A DNA stretch of 49,018 nucleotides from contig JAVBKZ010000005.1 in assembly GCA_031553755.1 (NCBI GenBank), positions 1-49,018 on the forward strand, in the 5' to 3' direction. Origin of the DNA: JAIRVZ01 sp031553755. Its GTDB lineage: Bacteria > Bacteroidota > Bacteroidia > Bacteroidales > Azobacteroidaceae. Each line of letters begins with the position of its first letter. Positions within the stretch are counted from its first letter, which is position 1. Position numbers and translations under genes: made by a program. Under the pieces are notes generated by a model. The model saw only the letters and a list, made by a program, of their open reading frames with translations. It was not told the DNA's origin and ran no database searches. Shown in pieces: positions 33,330 through 42,415 of this stretch.

Positions 33330-34346
33330 ATGTTCAAAGATAAAACACTAATGATTACTGGAGGAACAGGTTCTTTTGGTAATGCAGTTTTAAAAAGATT
33401 TATTCATTCCGATTTAAAAGAGATTAAAATTTTCAGTCGAGATGAAAAAAAGCAAGATGATATGCGTCAAGAGTTTAAAAGCTCTAAAATTAATTTTATT
33501 ATTGGTGATGTCAGAAATTTCAGCACTGTAAACAATGCAATGAAGGAAGTTGATTATGTTTTTCATGCAGCTGCTTTAAAACAAGTGCCTTCATGTGAGT
33601 TTTACCCTATGCAAGCAGTACAAACTAATATACTAGGAGCTGAAAATGTTTTGGAGGCAATAGCTCATAATAATGTTAAAAAGGCAGTGATTTTAAGTAC
33701 AGATAAAGCTGCATATCCTATTAATACAATGGGTATGACAAAAGCATTAATGGAAAAATTGGCTATTTCCAAATCAAGAGATGTAAGGGTTAGAAATAAT
33801 AATGGCATTATTTGCGTTACTCGTTATGGAAATGTAATGTGTTCCCGAGGTTCGATAATTCCTCTTCTTATAAAACAAATAAAAGAAGGATTGCCAATGA
33901 CAATAACTGTTCCTGAAATGACAAGATTTATGATGTCGTTGGAACAAGCTGTTGACTTAGTCCTTTTTGCATTTGAAAATTCAGAATCGGGAGACTTGTT
34001 TGTACAAAAAGCCCCAGCAGCAACAATAATAACCTTGGCTATGGCTTTAAAGGAACTTTTTAATGCAGACAATGAAATTCAGATTATTGGCGCTCGTCAT
34101 GGTGAAAAATTATATGAAGCATTGTGTACTAGAGAAGAGATAAACAAAGCTATCGATTTGGGAAAATTCTATAAAGTTCCTGCTGATTTAAGAGACTTAA
34201 ATTATTCTAAATATGCTTTGGAATATGGTAAAAAGATGATTTCAGAAGAATATAATTCGGATAATACAGAGCAGCTGGATGTTCAACAAATGAAAAAGCT
34301 TTTGCTCACAATGGATTATGTACGACAAGAATTAAATTTAAAATAA
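33330..34346 (+). CDS. UDP-GlcNAc 4,6-dehydratase/5-epimerase, CapE/FnlA type
   Basis: A 338-residue extended short-chain dehydrogenase. The ATG at 33330 is preferred to an in-frame TTG at 33318. The NAD motif TGGTGSFG lies at residues 10-17. The catalytic segment STDKAAYPINTMGMTK has D125, K126 and, in place of the usual tyrosine, M134 followed by K138; the methionine is the hallmark of the CapE/FnlA subgroup, unlike PseB with tyrosine. Such enzymes turn UDP-GlcNAc into a 4-keto-6-deoxy intermediate for amino sugars such as FucNAc. The usual CapF and CapG partners are absent; two DegT-family proteins follow. It opens the polysaccharide cluster. Confidence 0.87.
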   Translation: MFKDKTLMITGGTGSFGNAVLKRFIHSDLKEIKIFSRDEKKQDDMRQEFKSSKINFIIGDVRNFSTVNNAMKEVDYVFHAAALKQVPSCEFYPMQAVQTNILGAENVLEAIAHNNVKKAVILSTDKAAYPINTMGMTKALMEKLAISKSRDVRVRNNNGIICVTRYGNVMCSRGSIIPLLIKQIKEGLPMTITVPEMTRFMMSLEQAVDLVLFAFENSESGDLFVQKAPAATIITLAMALKELFNADNEIQIIGARHGEKLYEALCTREEINKAIDLGKFYKVPADLRDLNYSKYALEYGKKMISEEYNSDNTEQLDVQQMKKLLLTMDYVRQELNLK

Positions 34347-34347
34347 T

Positions 34348-35436
34348 ATGATACCTTTAGTAAAACCATTTCTCCCTCCTAAGGAGGTTTTGATACCTGA
34401 ATTGCAAAAAATATTATATAGTGGCTATATAGCAGAAGGAGATGCGGTATATCAATTTGAAGATGAATTTCGCAAGTATATTGATAATCCCTTTTCTTTA
34501 GCTTTACATTCAGGAACAGATGCCCTTCATTTAGCTCTAATATTGGCAGGAGTGTCTCTTGGCGATGAGGTTATTAGTACTCCTATGACAGCAGAACCTA
34601 CAAATACTTCTATTGCAATGCTTGGCGGAAAGATAGTTTGGGGTGATGTTGACCCAGATAATGGTTTGTTAGATACAGAAAATGTGAGAAGTCTTATTAC
34701 GGAAAAAACAAAAGCTATCGTACTTGTTCATTATGCTGGAATGGTTTGTGATTTGGCTAAATTTAATAAGATTTCTAAAGAGTTTAATATTCCTCTTATT
34801 GAAGATGCTGCTCATGCTCTTGGAAGTAAATATGACGGAAAAATGATAGGCTCTAATTCTCCATATACAATATTTTCTTTTCAAGCAATTAAGCACATGA
34901 CGACTGTCGATGGTGGTTTTATCTCTTTGAAAAATGAAAATGAAGTTGACAGAGTTAAGAAATTACGTTGGTTTGGACTAGACAAAAAACGGCCTAGATT
35001 AGAAAATGATATAACAGAAGTTGGATATAAATATGCCATGAATAATGTAAATGCAACAATAGGAAGTGTTCAAATGCAATACATTGATTCTATAATAAAT
35101 TCTTATATTGATAATGGTAAGTTTTATGATAGTGCATTACATAATGTAGATGGTATTCGTTTAGTAAAATATTCGCAAAATACTGAACCATCGTATTGGT
35201 TATATACATTCAAAGTTGATGATCGACAGGGATTTATAAAAATGATGGAAAACAATGGAATTTGTGCATCTCCATTACATCATAGAAATGACACTCACAG
35301 TATTTTTAAGGAATCGAAGCGAGATCTACCTAATATGGATAGATGGTATGATGAATTTGTGCATATTCCTTGTGGTTGGTGGGTTAGTGGAGAAGATCGC
35401 AATAAAATCGTTGAAGTAATTAAAAAGGGTTGGTAA
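34348..35436 (+). CDS. DegT/DnrJ/EryC1 family sugar aminotransferase
   Basis: A 362-residue PLP aminotransferase that usually transaminates a nucleotide-linked keto-sugar with glutamate. Motifs are SGTDALHLAL (phosphate binding), IEDAAHALGS with D153 and H156 near the PLP ring, and FSFQAIKHMTTVDGG with the Schiff-base lysine K182. It starts 1 bp after the 4,6-dehydratase, so its probable substrate is the 4-keto-6-deoxy sugar made by that enzyme, giving a 4-amino-4,6-dideoxy sugar. The regio- and stereochemistry cannot be read from sequence. Confidence 0.9.
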   Translation: MIPLVKPFLPPKEVLIPELQKILYSGYIAEGDAVYQFEDEFRKYIDNPFSLALHSGTDALHLALILAGVSLGDEVISTPMTAEPTNTSIAMLGGKIVWGDVDPDNGLLDTENVRSLITEKTKAIVLVHYAGMVCDLAKFNKISKEFNIPLIEDAAHALGSKYDGKMIGSNSPYTIFSFQAIKHMTTVDGGFISLKNENEVDRVKKLRWFGLDKKRPRLENDITEVGYKYAMNNVNATIGSVQMQYIDSIINSYIDNGKFYDSALHNVDGIRLVKYSQNTEPSYWLYTFKVDDRQGFIKMMENNGICASPLHHRNDTHSIFKESKRDLPNMDRWYDEFVHIPCGWWVSGEDRNKIVEVIKKGW

Positions 35437-35451
35437 TTCTCCGTTTTATAT

Positions 35452-36537
35452 ATGATCCCATTATATAAACCTTATATGCCAATACATTTACTGGAATTGG
35501 AGGATATCCTTTATTCAGGATTCTTGTCTTATGGCAAATGGGGGAAAAGGTTTGAGACAAAACTACAGGATTATATCGGAATAAATCAACTTCTTGTTAC
35601 AAATACTTATTCATCTGCTATTCAGATTGCATTGACCGCATTGGATTTAAAATCGGGTGACGAAGTTATAGCTTCTCCTATGAGTTGCTTAGCATCTAAT
35701 CAGCCATTAGCTACTTTTGGACTGAAAATTGTTTGGGCTGATATTGATCCTTCTACCGGAACTCTTAATCCTGATGAGGTTAAAGGAAAAATAACTCCCA
35801 AAACAAAATTGATTTTTCATAATCATTTTTGTGGATACATAGGTTATGTAGATGAAATAAACGCTATAGGAAAAGAGTATGGGATTCCGGTGATTGATGA
35901 TTGTGTTGAAGCTTTTGGTTCTAAATATAAAAATAAAATAGCAGGTAATTTAGATGTTGATATTACTTTGTTTTCATTCCAAACAGTTCGTTTGCCTAAC
36001 ACAATGGATGGAGGTGCAATTGTGTTTAACAATAAAGAATTGTTTGAAAAGGCTTTGTTGATTAGGGATTTCGGTATTCGACGTTCGATTTTTCGTGATA
36101 AAAATAATGAAATTTCTCCAGATTGTGATATTTCCTTACACGGATATGGAGCAACTATGAGTGAAGTAAACAGCTATATTGGTTGTATGCAAATGGATGG
36201 TATAGAACAGTTACTGTCAACACAACAAGATAATGCAGTAAAGTGGAATGAATGGTTTGATAGGAATTTGAGAACGGTACGTCGATTAAATCAGAGGAAA
36301 GACACTCTTCCCAATTATTGGGTGTATGGTGTCCTTGCCGATGATAAAATGAAGATAATGTTAAAATTCAGAGAAAAAGGATTTTATGCCTCTGGAGTAC
36401 ATCTTAACAATAATATTTATACTGTGTTTCAAAATAAAATTGAACTCAAGGGAGTAAACAATTTTATGAATGCCTTTTTTGCAATACCAACAGGATGGTG
36501 GGTGGAAAGAGAACAAATTGAATCATTACAATGGTAA
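35452..36537 (+). CDS. DegT/DnrJ/EryC1 family protein lacking the PLP lysine
   Basis: A 361-residue paralogue of the preceding aminotransferase with clear full-length similarity. The segment aligned to the lysine motif reads FSFQTVRLPNTMDGG, so arginine R180 stands where K182 is in the neighbour. Other PLP contacts are also altered: VIDDCVEAFGS replaces IEDAAHALGS (H to E), and NTYSSAIQIAL replaces SGTDALHLAL. Without the lysine a normal transaminase cycle is unlikely. Lysine-less members are known, such as the dehydratase ColD with histidine; arginine is different. It could be a PMP-dependent enzyme, a non-catalytic partner of the first, or have a new activity. The GNAT gene overlaps its end by 7 bp. 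Confidence 0.85.
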   Translation: MIPLYKPYMPIHLLELEDILYSGFLSYGKWGKRFETKLQDYIGINQLLVTNTYSSAIQIALTALDLKSGDEVIASPMSCLASNQPLATFGLKIVWADIDPSTGTLNPDEVKGKITPKTKLIFHNHFCGYIGYVDEINAIGKEYGIPVIDDCVEAFGSKYKNKIAGNLDVDITLFSFQTVRLPNTMDGGAIVFNNKELFEKALLIRDFGIRRSIFRDKNNEISPDCDISLHGYGATMSEVNSYIGCMQMDGIEQLLSTQQDNAVKWNEWFDRNLRTVRRLNQRKDTLPNYWVYGVLADDKMKIMLKFREKGFYASGVHLNNNIYTVFQNKIELKGVNNFMNAFFAIPTGWWVEREQIESLQW

Positions 36538-37013
36538 AAAATGTAAAACATAGCGAGATTAATGACGAAATTCTCGATCAGATTGTAGAAATTAAAAGAA
36601 TATCTTGGAATTATTCTTTTCAAGAACATATTAGATGGATAAAAGATAATATAAAAGAAGATGATTTTCATTTCTTATTATATGACAAAGGTGAACTAAT
36701 AGCTTATATGAATTTAGTAAATGTCTGTGTAATATCGGGAAATACCTATCTCGCTTTTTTGGGGGTAGGTAATGTTTGTACAAAATATAAAGGGCGTGGA
36801 GATGGTAATATGTTAATGAAAGAACTAAATGGATTTTTGTCAGAAACAAATAAAAGGGGACTTTTATTTTGCAAGACTAACTTAGTTTCTTTTTACTTAA
36901 AGAATCATTGGAAGTTGATCCAAAATTTACATCCATCATCTGATATTAATACTATGGCGTTTAATTTTAATGACAATGATGGTGAACTGAGGTACAATCA
37001 ACGCTTATTCTGA
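36531..37013 (+). CDS. GNAT family N-acetyltransferase
   Basis: A 160-residue acetyl-CoA-dependent transferase. The core shows the strand and pyrophosphate loop VGNVCTKYKGRGDGNMLMKEL (residues 76-96), matching the R/Q-x-x-G-x-G/A motif, then a late strand GLLFCKTN. The start overlaps the previous stop by 7 bp. By position it may acetylate the new amino group on the nucleotide sugar, as PseH does in pseudaminic acid synthesis, but the acceptor is not determined. Confidence 0.82.
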   Translation: MVKNVKHSEINDEILDQIVEIKRISWNYSFQEHIRWIKDNIKEDDFHFLLYDKGELIAYMNLVNVCVISGNTYLAFLGVGNVCTKYKGRGDGNMLMKELNGFLSETNKRGLLFCKTNLVSFYLKNHWKLIQNLHPSSDINTMAFNFNDNDGELRYNQRLF

Positions 37014-37537
37014 TGGTGAGGAAAATTCTACTGACAATCTCTGGAATTTGGTTTTCTTTCTTAATGTTTTTGCCTGATGAGTTTAGCAAATTCAGGGTGG
37101 CGTATTATAATAAAAGAGGATGTAAAATTAATAGCAGAGTTTCAATTTCTCCCAATGTCAGAATTAGAGGGAAAGTTGAAATAAATGAAGGGAGCAGTAT
37201 TGCCCAAAACTGTACCATTTCAGCGGCAAAATCAACAATTTATATCGGTAAGGATGTAATGATTGCTCCCAATGTTGTTATTGTAGCATTTAATCATGGT
37301 TCGGCTTCTTTAGAGATACCGATGGTAAAACAAAGCAATATTGAAGCTGCCGTAATCATTGAAGATGATGTATGGATTGGAGCTAATTGTACAATTTGTA
37401 TGGGAATAATTATAGGAAAAGGTTCAATCATTGCGGCAAATTCTTGTGTAACTAAGAATGTTGACTCATATGGTATATATGGTGGAGTTCCTGCTCGATT
37501 CATTAAATATAGAAACAAAGGAAAGCAAAATATCTAA
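37013..37537 (+). CDS. Left-handed beta-helix O-acyltransferase
   Basis: A 174-residue hexapeptide-repeat transferase of the maltose/CatB-like acetyltransferase group. Residues 1-22 are hydrophobic and may form a membrane anchor. The beta-helix runs from about residue 45 to 160 with imperfect [IV]-G-x4 repeats (IYIGKDVMIAPNVVI, DVWIGANCTICMGI, IIGKGSIIAANSCV). The probable catalytic histidine lies in VAFNHGS, and the usual YGGVPARFIK segment closes the helix. It overlaps the GNAT stop (ATGA). A role in O-acetylating a sugar of the repeat unit is inferred. Confidence 0.85.
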   Translation: MVRKILLTISGIWFSFLMFLPDEFSKFRVAYYNKRGCKINSRVSISPNVRIRGKVEINEGSSIAQNCTISAAKSTIYIGKDVMIAPNVVIVAFNHGSASLEIPMVKQSNIEAAVIIEDDVWIGANCTICMGIIIGKGSIIAANSCVTKNVDSYGIYGGVPARFIKYRNKGKQNI

Positions 37538-39024
37538 TGAAATATAATATCATTGCGAATTTTTTTGGCCGGATTTGGAGTCTGTTATCAGCCTTTCTTT
37601 TTATTCCATTTTATATTAAATATCTAGGATTTGAAAGTTATTCAATTATTAGTTTTACTTTAGTAATAGCAAGTTTAATGGCTATATTAGACTCAGGGCT
37701 TACATCTACATTATCTCGTGAGTTTGCCCGAAATGATATTTTCATTAATGAGAAAGAAAGAATATTTAATGCATTAGAGTCTATATATTTACTAATAGCC
37801 GGTTTTGTCATTATTCTTGCATCATCTTTTTCAGATTCGATTGCTCTATATTGGGTAAATTCGTCTGTATATAATGCTAAAGAGATTGCATTTTTTTTAA
37901 AAATTCTTGGTATAGAAGTGGGTTTTCAAATGTTATTTAAATTTTATTTGGGTGGGTTGTTTGGTTTTGAAAAACAAATCAAAGCAAATTTTATTCAAAT
38001 TGGATGGGGGGTGTTCAGAAATGGAGTAGTTGTTTGTATAATTATATTTATACCAACACTAGAGTATTTTTTTTATTGGCAAGCTTTGATTACGGTTATT
38101 ACAGTATTTGTTACCAGACGTATATTAGTTAGGCAATTTAGCCAATCGTTTTCTTTCAAATTTGGTTTTGAAAAATCAGTGTATCAAAAAATTTGGCACT
38201 TTGCTTTGGGTATGTTCTTAATTTCAATTGTATCCGGTATTAATACTCAAATAGATAAAATAATGATAAGTAAACTCCTATCTGTTGAAAATTTGGGGTA
38301 TTATACAATTTCTATTTCTTTAGCTATGGGTTTGCTTGCATTGACAAGTCCATTTTCAACAGCCTTGCTTCCACGATTTACAGCAATGTATTCTATCGGA
38401 GATAAAAATAATTCAACCAAAATTTTCGTTAGATACAGCAAATTTATAGTCATCATTGTGTTTTCAGCAATGGCTAACATGATTTTCTTTTCGAAGTCCA
38501 TTATTTGGGCTTGGACTGGTAATATGGATATCGCATTAAATTCTGGAGTTTTTCTGCCTCCAATTGCATTTTCTTATGCTATGTTAGCAATTGTTACTAT
38601 ATATTTTAATGTTGCAATTGCTAATGGTTATACCTTATTGAACAATATATTGGGTATTGTAAGTTTATTAATTACAGTTCCGGGGTATTGGTATGCTGTT
38701 AAACTTTATGGAGCTTTAGGAGTTGCTTGGGTGTTTTTAGCTGTTCAGTTCCTGACAACAATGATTTACATATATGTTATTAGTAAGAAGTTTCTAATAA
38801 ATGTGTCTGTATGGAACCTATACATTAAGAACCTATTGTTCCCTATTGCAATAACTCTTGTTATCGCTTATTTATTTTTATATTTTGGGAATAATTTTTA
38901 CGAAGACAATCGGTTTTTGTCCTTTCTTTATATTGGCGTTTCTGTCTTAATAACATTCATAATTACCTATCTGTTATTAATGCCAAAAAATACACTAAAA
39001 AAAATTTTGTCATTAAAAATATAA
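37537..39024 (+). CDS. wzx: Wzx-type polysaccharide flippase
   Basis: A 495-residue polytopic membrane protein of the MATE-like oligosaccharide flippase superfamily, expected to move lipid-linked repeat units across the inner membrane. About 14 hydrophobic spans are visible, beginning FFGRIWSLLSAFLFIPFYI and ending LYIGVSVLITFIITYLLLMP. The pattern of a short cytoplasmic N-terminus followed by GxESYS-like and LDSGLTSTLSREFA segments is typical. Its start overlaps the previous stop by one base. Substrate specificity cannot be predicted. Confidence 0.9.
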   Translation: MKYNIIANFFGRIWSLLSAFLFIPFYIKYLGFESYSIISFTLVIASLMAILDSGLTSTLSREFARNDIFINEKERIFNALESIYLLIAGFVIILASSFSDSIALYWVNSSVYNAKEIAFFLKILGIEVGFQMLFKFYLGGLFGFEKQIKANFIQIGWGVFRNGVVVCIIIFIPTLEYFFYWQALITVITVFVTRRILVRQFSQSFSFKFGFEKSVYQKIWHFALGMFLISIVSGINTQIDKIMISKLLSVENLGYYTISISLAMGLLALTSPFSTALLPRFTAMYSIGDKNNSTKIFVRYSKFIVIIVFSAMANMIFFSKSIIWAWTGNMDIALNSGVFLPPIAFSYAMLAIVTIYFNVAIANGYTLLNNILGIVSLLITVPGYWYAVKLYGALGVAWVFLAVQFLTTMIYIYVISKKFLINVSVWNLYIKNLLFPIAITLVIAYLFLYFGNNFYEDNRFLSFLYIGVSVLITFIITYLLLMPKNTLKKILSLKI

Positions 39025-39114
39025 ATGATTAACCATAATTTCATCAAAAATGAATACCTTTATGGCCAATTAAAAGGACTGTATGTGAATTTGCCAAATT
39101 TTGTGGAGGGATAA
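39025..39114 (+). other. Short open frame directly abutting wzx (possible remnant)
   Basis: An ATG immediately after the wzx TAA opens a 29-codon frame (containing NEYLYGQLKGLYVNLPNF). The gap to the next gene is 148 bp, longer than almost all others in the cluster. The peptide could be a real small protein or the stub of a deleted gene; I recognise no family. Confidence 0.3.
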
Positions 39115-39172
39115 TTTATGAATAATCATAAAAATATAATCTTTTTTTTCGAAGTAGTCTAATTTTTAAATC

Positions 39173-40354
39173 ATGTCATATTTATTAAGCGTTATAGTGC
39201 CTACTAAAGACAGATATTTGTGTCTTAAATCTTTAATTAATCTAATTGATTCTTTTCAAACTAATCATCTTGAATTGATAATTCAGGATAACACTTTTGA
39301 TAATAGTGAAATTTTGGAGTTCTTATCAGAAAAGGAAAGACCTAACTTGAAATATTTTTATACTAAAGAACCTTTATCTGTATGTGAGAATTCAGATTTA
39401 GCTGTATTAAACTCAACAGGTAAATATGTTTGTTTTATTGGTGATGATGATGGTGTAAGTCAACATGTTGTTGAATGCGTAAGGTGGATGGATGAAAATG
39501 ATATTGAAGTGTTGAAATCCTCAATTGCTGTGTATATATGGCCCGGAGCACCTTTGAAATTCGTTAACAGGACAGCGACGTTGGCTATGCCAGATTATAA
39601 AGGTCATGTAACTCAAATAGACCCAATGAAAGCGTTAATGCGCTTACTAAAGAGAGGAGGCAGTATTTTGACTGATATGCCCAAATTATACAATGGTATT
39701 GCGAAGAGGAGCATTCTAAATGAAATATATAAAATTACCGGAACTTTTTTTCCTGGCCCATCACCCGATATGGCTAATGCTGTTGCACTTTGTTTTGTAA
39801 CTTCAAAATATGTAGTTGTGGATTTTCCAATTATAATTGGGGGAAGATCTTCAACTCAGGGAGGCAAAACAAAAAACAATACAAAAAATAAAATGGATTT
39901 AAATAGAATATCGCATTTGCCAAAAAAATGTGCTGAAGAATGGGAACCTTTTATTCCTAAGATTTGGTCAAGCGCCACTATTCTTGCGGAATCGGCAGTG
40001 AAATCATTACGACTAATGAATCAAAATGATTTTATAAAATATCTTGATAAAGAAAATATGCTTATTTTTTTTATGAATGAAGAACCTCAATTTAAAAAAA
40101 TCGCAGCTAATTTTTCTAGTAATAAATTTCGATTGTATAGTAAATGGACAATAACGTACTTTAATAGGATGCTATGGGCTACAGTTTCAATACTTTTATA
40201 TAGATTGAGGGGGATTGTTTTGGTATCTGGATCACATACAATGAAGGCTTCATATATGCTTTTAAAATCTTATAAAAACATATCTACAATAGAAGAAGCT
40301 AATTCTCGGATACTAGAATTATATCCGGAATTTAAGTTAAAAGAGAAAGAATAA
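39173..40354 (+). CDS. Family 2 glycosyltransferase
   Basis: A 393-residue GT-A-fold transferase. The N-terminus LLSVIVPTKDRYLCLKSLI, the LIIQDN strand and FIGDDDGVS (the DxD metal and nucleotide-sugar site, about residue 90) are clear. The C-terminal 200 residues lack recognised domains and have a hydrophobic stretch near residues 335-355 that may touch the membrane. It probably adds one sugar to the lipid-linked repeat unit on the cytoplasmic side. Donor and acceptor are unknown. The 5' gap of 148 bp contains only the short frame described at 39025. Confidence 0.87.
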   Translation: MSYLLSVIVPTKDRYLCLKSLINLIDSFQTNHLELIIQDNTFDNSEILEFLSEKERPNLKYFYTKEPLSVCENSDLAVLNSTGKYVCFIGDDDGVSQHVVECVRWMDENDIEVLKSSIAVYIWPGAPLKFVNRTATLAMPDYKGHVTQIDPMKALMRLLKRGGSILTDMPKLYNGIAKRSILNEIYKITGTFFPGPSPDMANAVALCFVTSKYVVVDFPIIIGGRSSTQGGKTKNNTKNKMDLNRISHLPKKCAEEWEPFIPKIWSSATILAESAVKSLRLMNQNDFIKYLDKENMLIFFMNEEPQFKKIAANFSSNKFRLYSKWTITYFNRMLWATVSILLYRLRGIVLVSGSHTMKASYMLLKSYKNISTIEEANSRILELYPEFKLKEKE

Positions 40355-40433
40355 GTACTAATATTTTGTAATAATTGCAAGTCAAATTCATTACTGCTGA
40401 ATTTTACCAGAGTGAGAAATATTGATAAATAAA

Positions 40434-41633
40434 ATGGTATTAAAAAAAATAACATTTCCACGCTTTATCCTTTATGTTATTATTTTAGCAATGGCAACTT
40501 GTCCTGCTTTTGCTATTAAGGATGATCGACCGGCATTGTTAGATACTTTAATGATGTTTTTTCCTTTGATATTACTATTTAATCTTAGCTATTATAAATA
40601 TGAAGCGTTACTGGCATTATTCATAATTACCATATTTCTGTTTCCGCCGCTATTTAATTCCGAAAATTTGCGGTGGTCAACCATATTTTACTCTTCATTA
40701 TATTGTATGGCATTTATGTCATACAGACGAGTATTTAATAAATCTGGCTTTACAATAGAACAATACTGTCGATTACTCAAATTGATTATTTATGCTTATT
40801 TTGTTGTTTTACTCATACAACAATTTTGCGTATTAGTCGGATTGCCAGTATTTCTGATAAATGCTTACAACCCTACGAATCCATGGAAATTGAATTCATT
40901 AGCGATGGAACCATCGCATACGGCACGTTTTGTACCTTTGCTGATGTATTCTTATATTACAATTAAAGAAATAGGTGTAAAAAAGAAGTATAATTTAAAG
41001 AGTGATTTCAACAAAGATAAATATATTTGGATTGCCTTTTTTTGGACGATGATAACAATGGGTAGCGGAACGGCATTTTTATTTATTCCGATTGTTTTGT
41101 TAAAATTTCTCCGAGGAAGAAATATAGTCTATATGGCTTTATTGGCTATTCTATTGTTTTTTATAGCTTATCAAATACTCCCAGATACAATAAAAAGGAC
41201 AAACGATACTTTTTTTGCAACGCTTACATTGGAAGAAAATAAAATAATAGAGGCAGATGGTAGTGCTGCATATCGAATTGTCCCCATGATGATTGTCGCA
41301 AAAAATGTTGAGTTAACAAAATTAAAAGGATGGTTCGGACATGGAATTGATTCATCTGAACAATTATTAACAGAAACAGGTCGATTACTTGCTGCTCCCG
41401 ATAAACTTGTTGGGGGTGGTATGTTTCAATTGTGGTATGAATATGGCTTTATTTCCTTTGTGTTATTTGTTGTCTTTAGCGCTTTGATGTGTTGGAGAAA
41501 AGGAGATTGGTTATCTGTCGTCTTTTGGTTTTTCTTGGTTTTTATGTATGGTATTAACAATCAAATGGTTTGGATAACAATAATATTATTGTATACAAAC
41601 AAGCGTTTTGCTAAATTACAACTAAAACAGTAA
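40434..41633 (+). CDS. Wzy-like O-antigen/capsule polymerase
   Basis: A polytopic membrane protein of about 399 residues from the ATG at 40434, with 10-12 predicted spans. Between spans near residues 150-170 it has a periplasmic-looking loop PTNPWKLNSLAMEPSHTARF. The EPSHTARF segment, with glutamate and arginine next to a span, is often seen in Wzy-like proteins, and a second large loop lies around residues 265-325. No enzymatic motif beyond this is expected, because Wzy proteins are recognised mainly by topology. Its place between glycosyltransferases and with Wzx supports polymerase function. Confidence 0.78.
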   Translation: MVLKKITFPRFILYVIILAMATCPAFAIKDDRPALLDTLMMFFPLILLFNLSYYKYEALLALFIITIFLFPPLFNSENLRWSTIFYSSLYCMAFMSYRRVFNKSGFTIEQYCRLLKLIIYAYFVVLLIQQFCVLVGLPVFLINAYNPTNPWKLNSLAMEPSHTARFVPLLMYSYITIKEIGVKKKYNLKSDFNKDKYIWIAFFWTMITMGSGTAFLFIPIVLLKFLRGRNIVYMALLAILLFFIAYQILPDTIKRTNDTFFATLTLEENKIIEADGSAAYRIVPMMIVAKNVELTKLKGWFGHGIDSSEQLLTETGRLLAAPDKLVGGGMFQLWYEYGFISFVLFVVFSALMCWRKGDWLSVVFWFFLVFMYGINNQMVWITIILLYTNKRFAKLQLKQ

Positions 41634-41638
41634 ATGAT

Positions 41639-42415
41639 ATGTCTATTCCCAAAATAATTCACTATTGTTGGTTTGGAACGAAACCAATTCCAATATTAGA
41701 ACAAAAATGTATGGAATCATGGAAGAAATATCTTCCTGATTACGAGATAAAACTATGGAATGAATCGTCGTTTGATGTAAATTACATACAATATGTAAAA
41801 CAAGCTTATAAAAGTAAAAAATATGCTTTTGTAAGTGATTATGTCAGAATGTATGTGCTTTATTATTATGGCGGAATATATTTAGATACTGATGTTGAAA
41901 TATTAAAACCTTTGGATCCATTTCTTGAAAATGAAGTGTTTATGGGTTTCGAGAATAAGACAATGCTTGGAACTGCAATAATAGGAACTGTAAAAGGTTG
42001 CACTTTATTTTCTGAAATCATGAACTATTATCATACACATAATTTCCTTGACAATAAACATAGGCAAGATACAACAGCTAACCCACAATTACTGGTTGAA
42101 ACTCTTCTAAAAAGAGGATTAAAAAAAGAAAATTCAGAGCAGTTTATTGATAATATTCATATTTACGAGAGAGATGTATTTTTTCCTAAGAAATTTGCTA
42201 ATCAAGGTAGATTTAAAACTACAGAACGAACAGTTACCATCCATCATTTTTCAGGCAGTTGGTTATCGGAAAAGGACAAAAAACGAGGAAATAGTACTTT
42301 TTATAGAGGCTTTGTTCGTCCTCTATTAAGAAAATTACATATGCTATTATACAAATTATTGGGAGAAAAATTAACCAAGCAGTTAGAAATTATTATTAGG
42401 AATAGATTGAGATGA
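41639..42415 (+). CDS. Family 32-type glycosyltransferase (capsular sugar transferase)
   Basis: A 258-residue transferase with the Gly_transf_sug/GT32 pattern: IPKIIHYCWFGTKPIP at the start, SDYVRMYVLYYYGGIYLDTDVEIL around residues 75-98 (the DxD site is LDTDVE) and a late HHFSGSW near residue 200. It starts 5 bp after the polymerase stop. The next gene overlaps its end by 4 bp. A role in adding a hexose or HexNAc to the repeat unit is inferred. Confidence 0.9.
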   Translation: MSIPKIIHYCWFGTKPIPILEQKCMESWKKYLPDYEIKLWNESSFDVNYIQYVKQAYKSKKYAFVSDYVRMYVLYYYGGIYLDTDVEILKPLDPFLENEVFMGFENKTMLGTAIIGTVKGCTLFSEIMNYYHTHNFLDNKHRQDTTANPQLLVETLLKRGLKKENSEQFIDNIHIYERDVFFPKKFANQGRFKTTERTVTIHHFSGSWLSEKDKKRGNSTFYRGFVRPLLRKLHMLLYKLLGEKLTKQLEIIIRNRLR

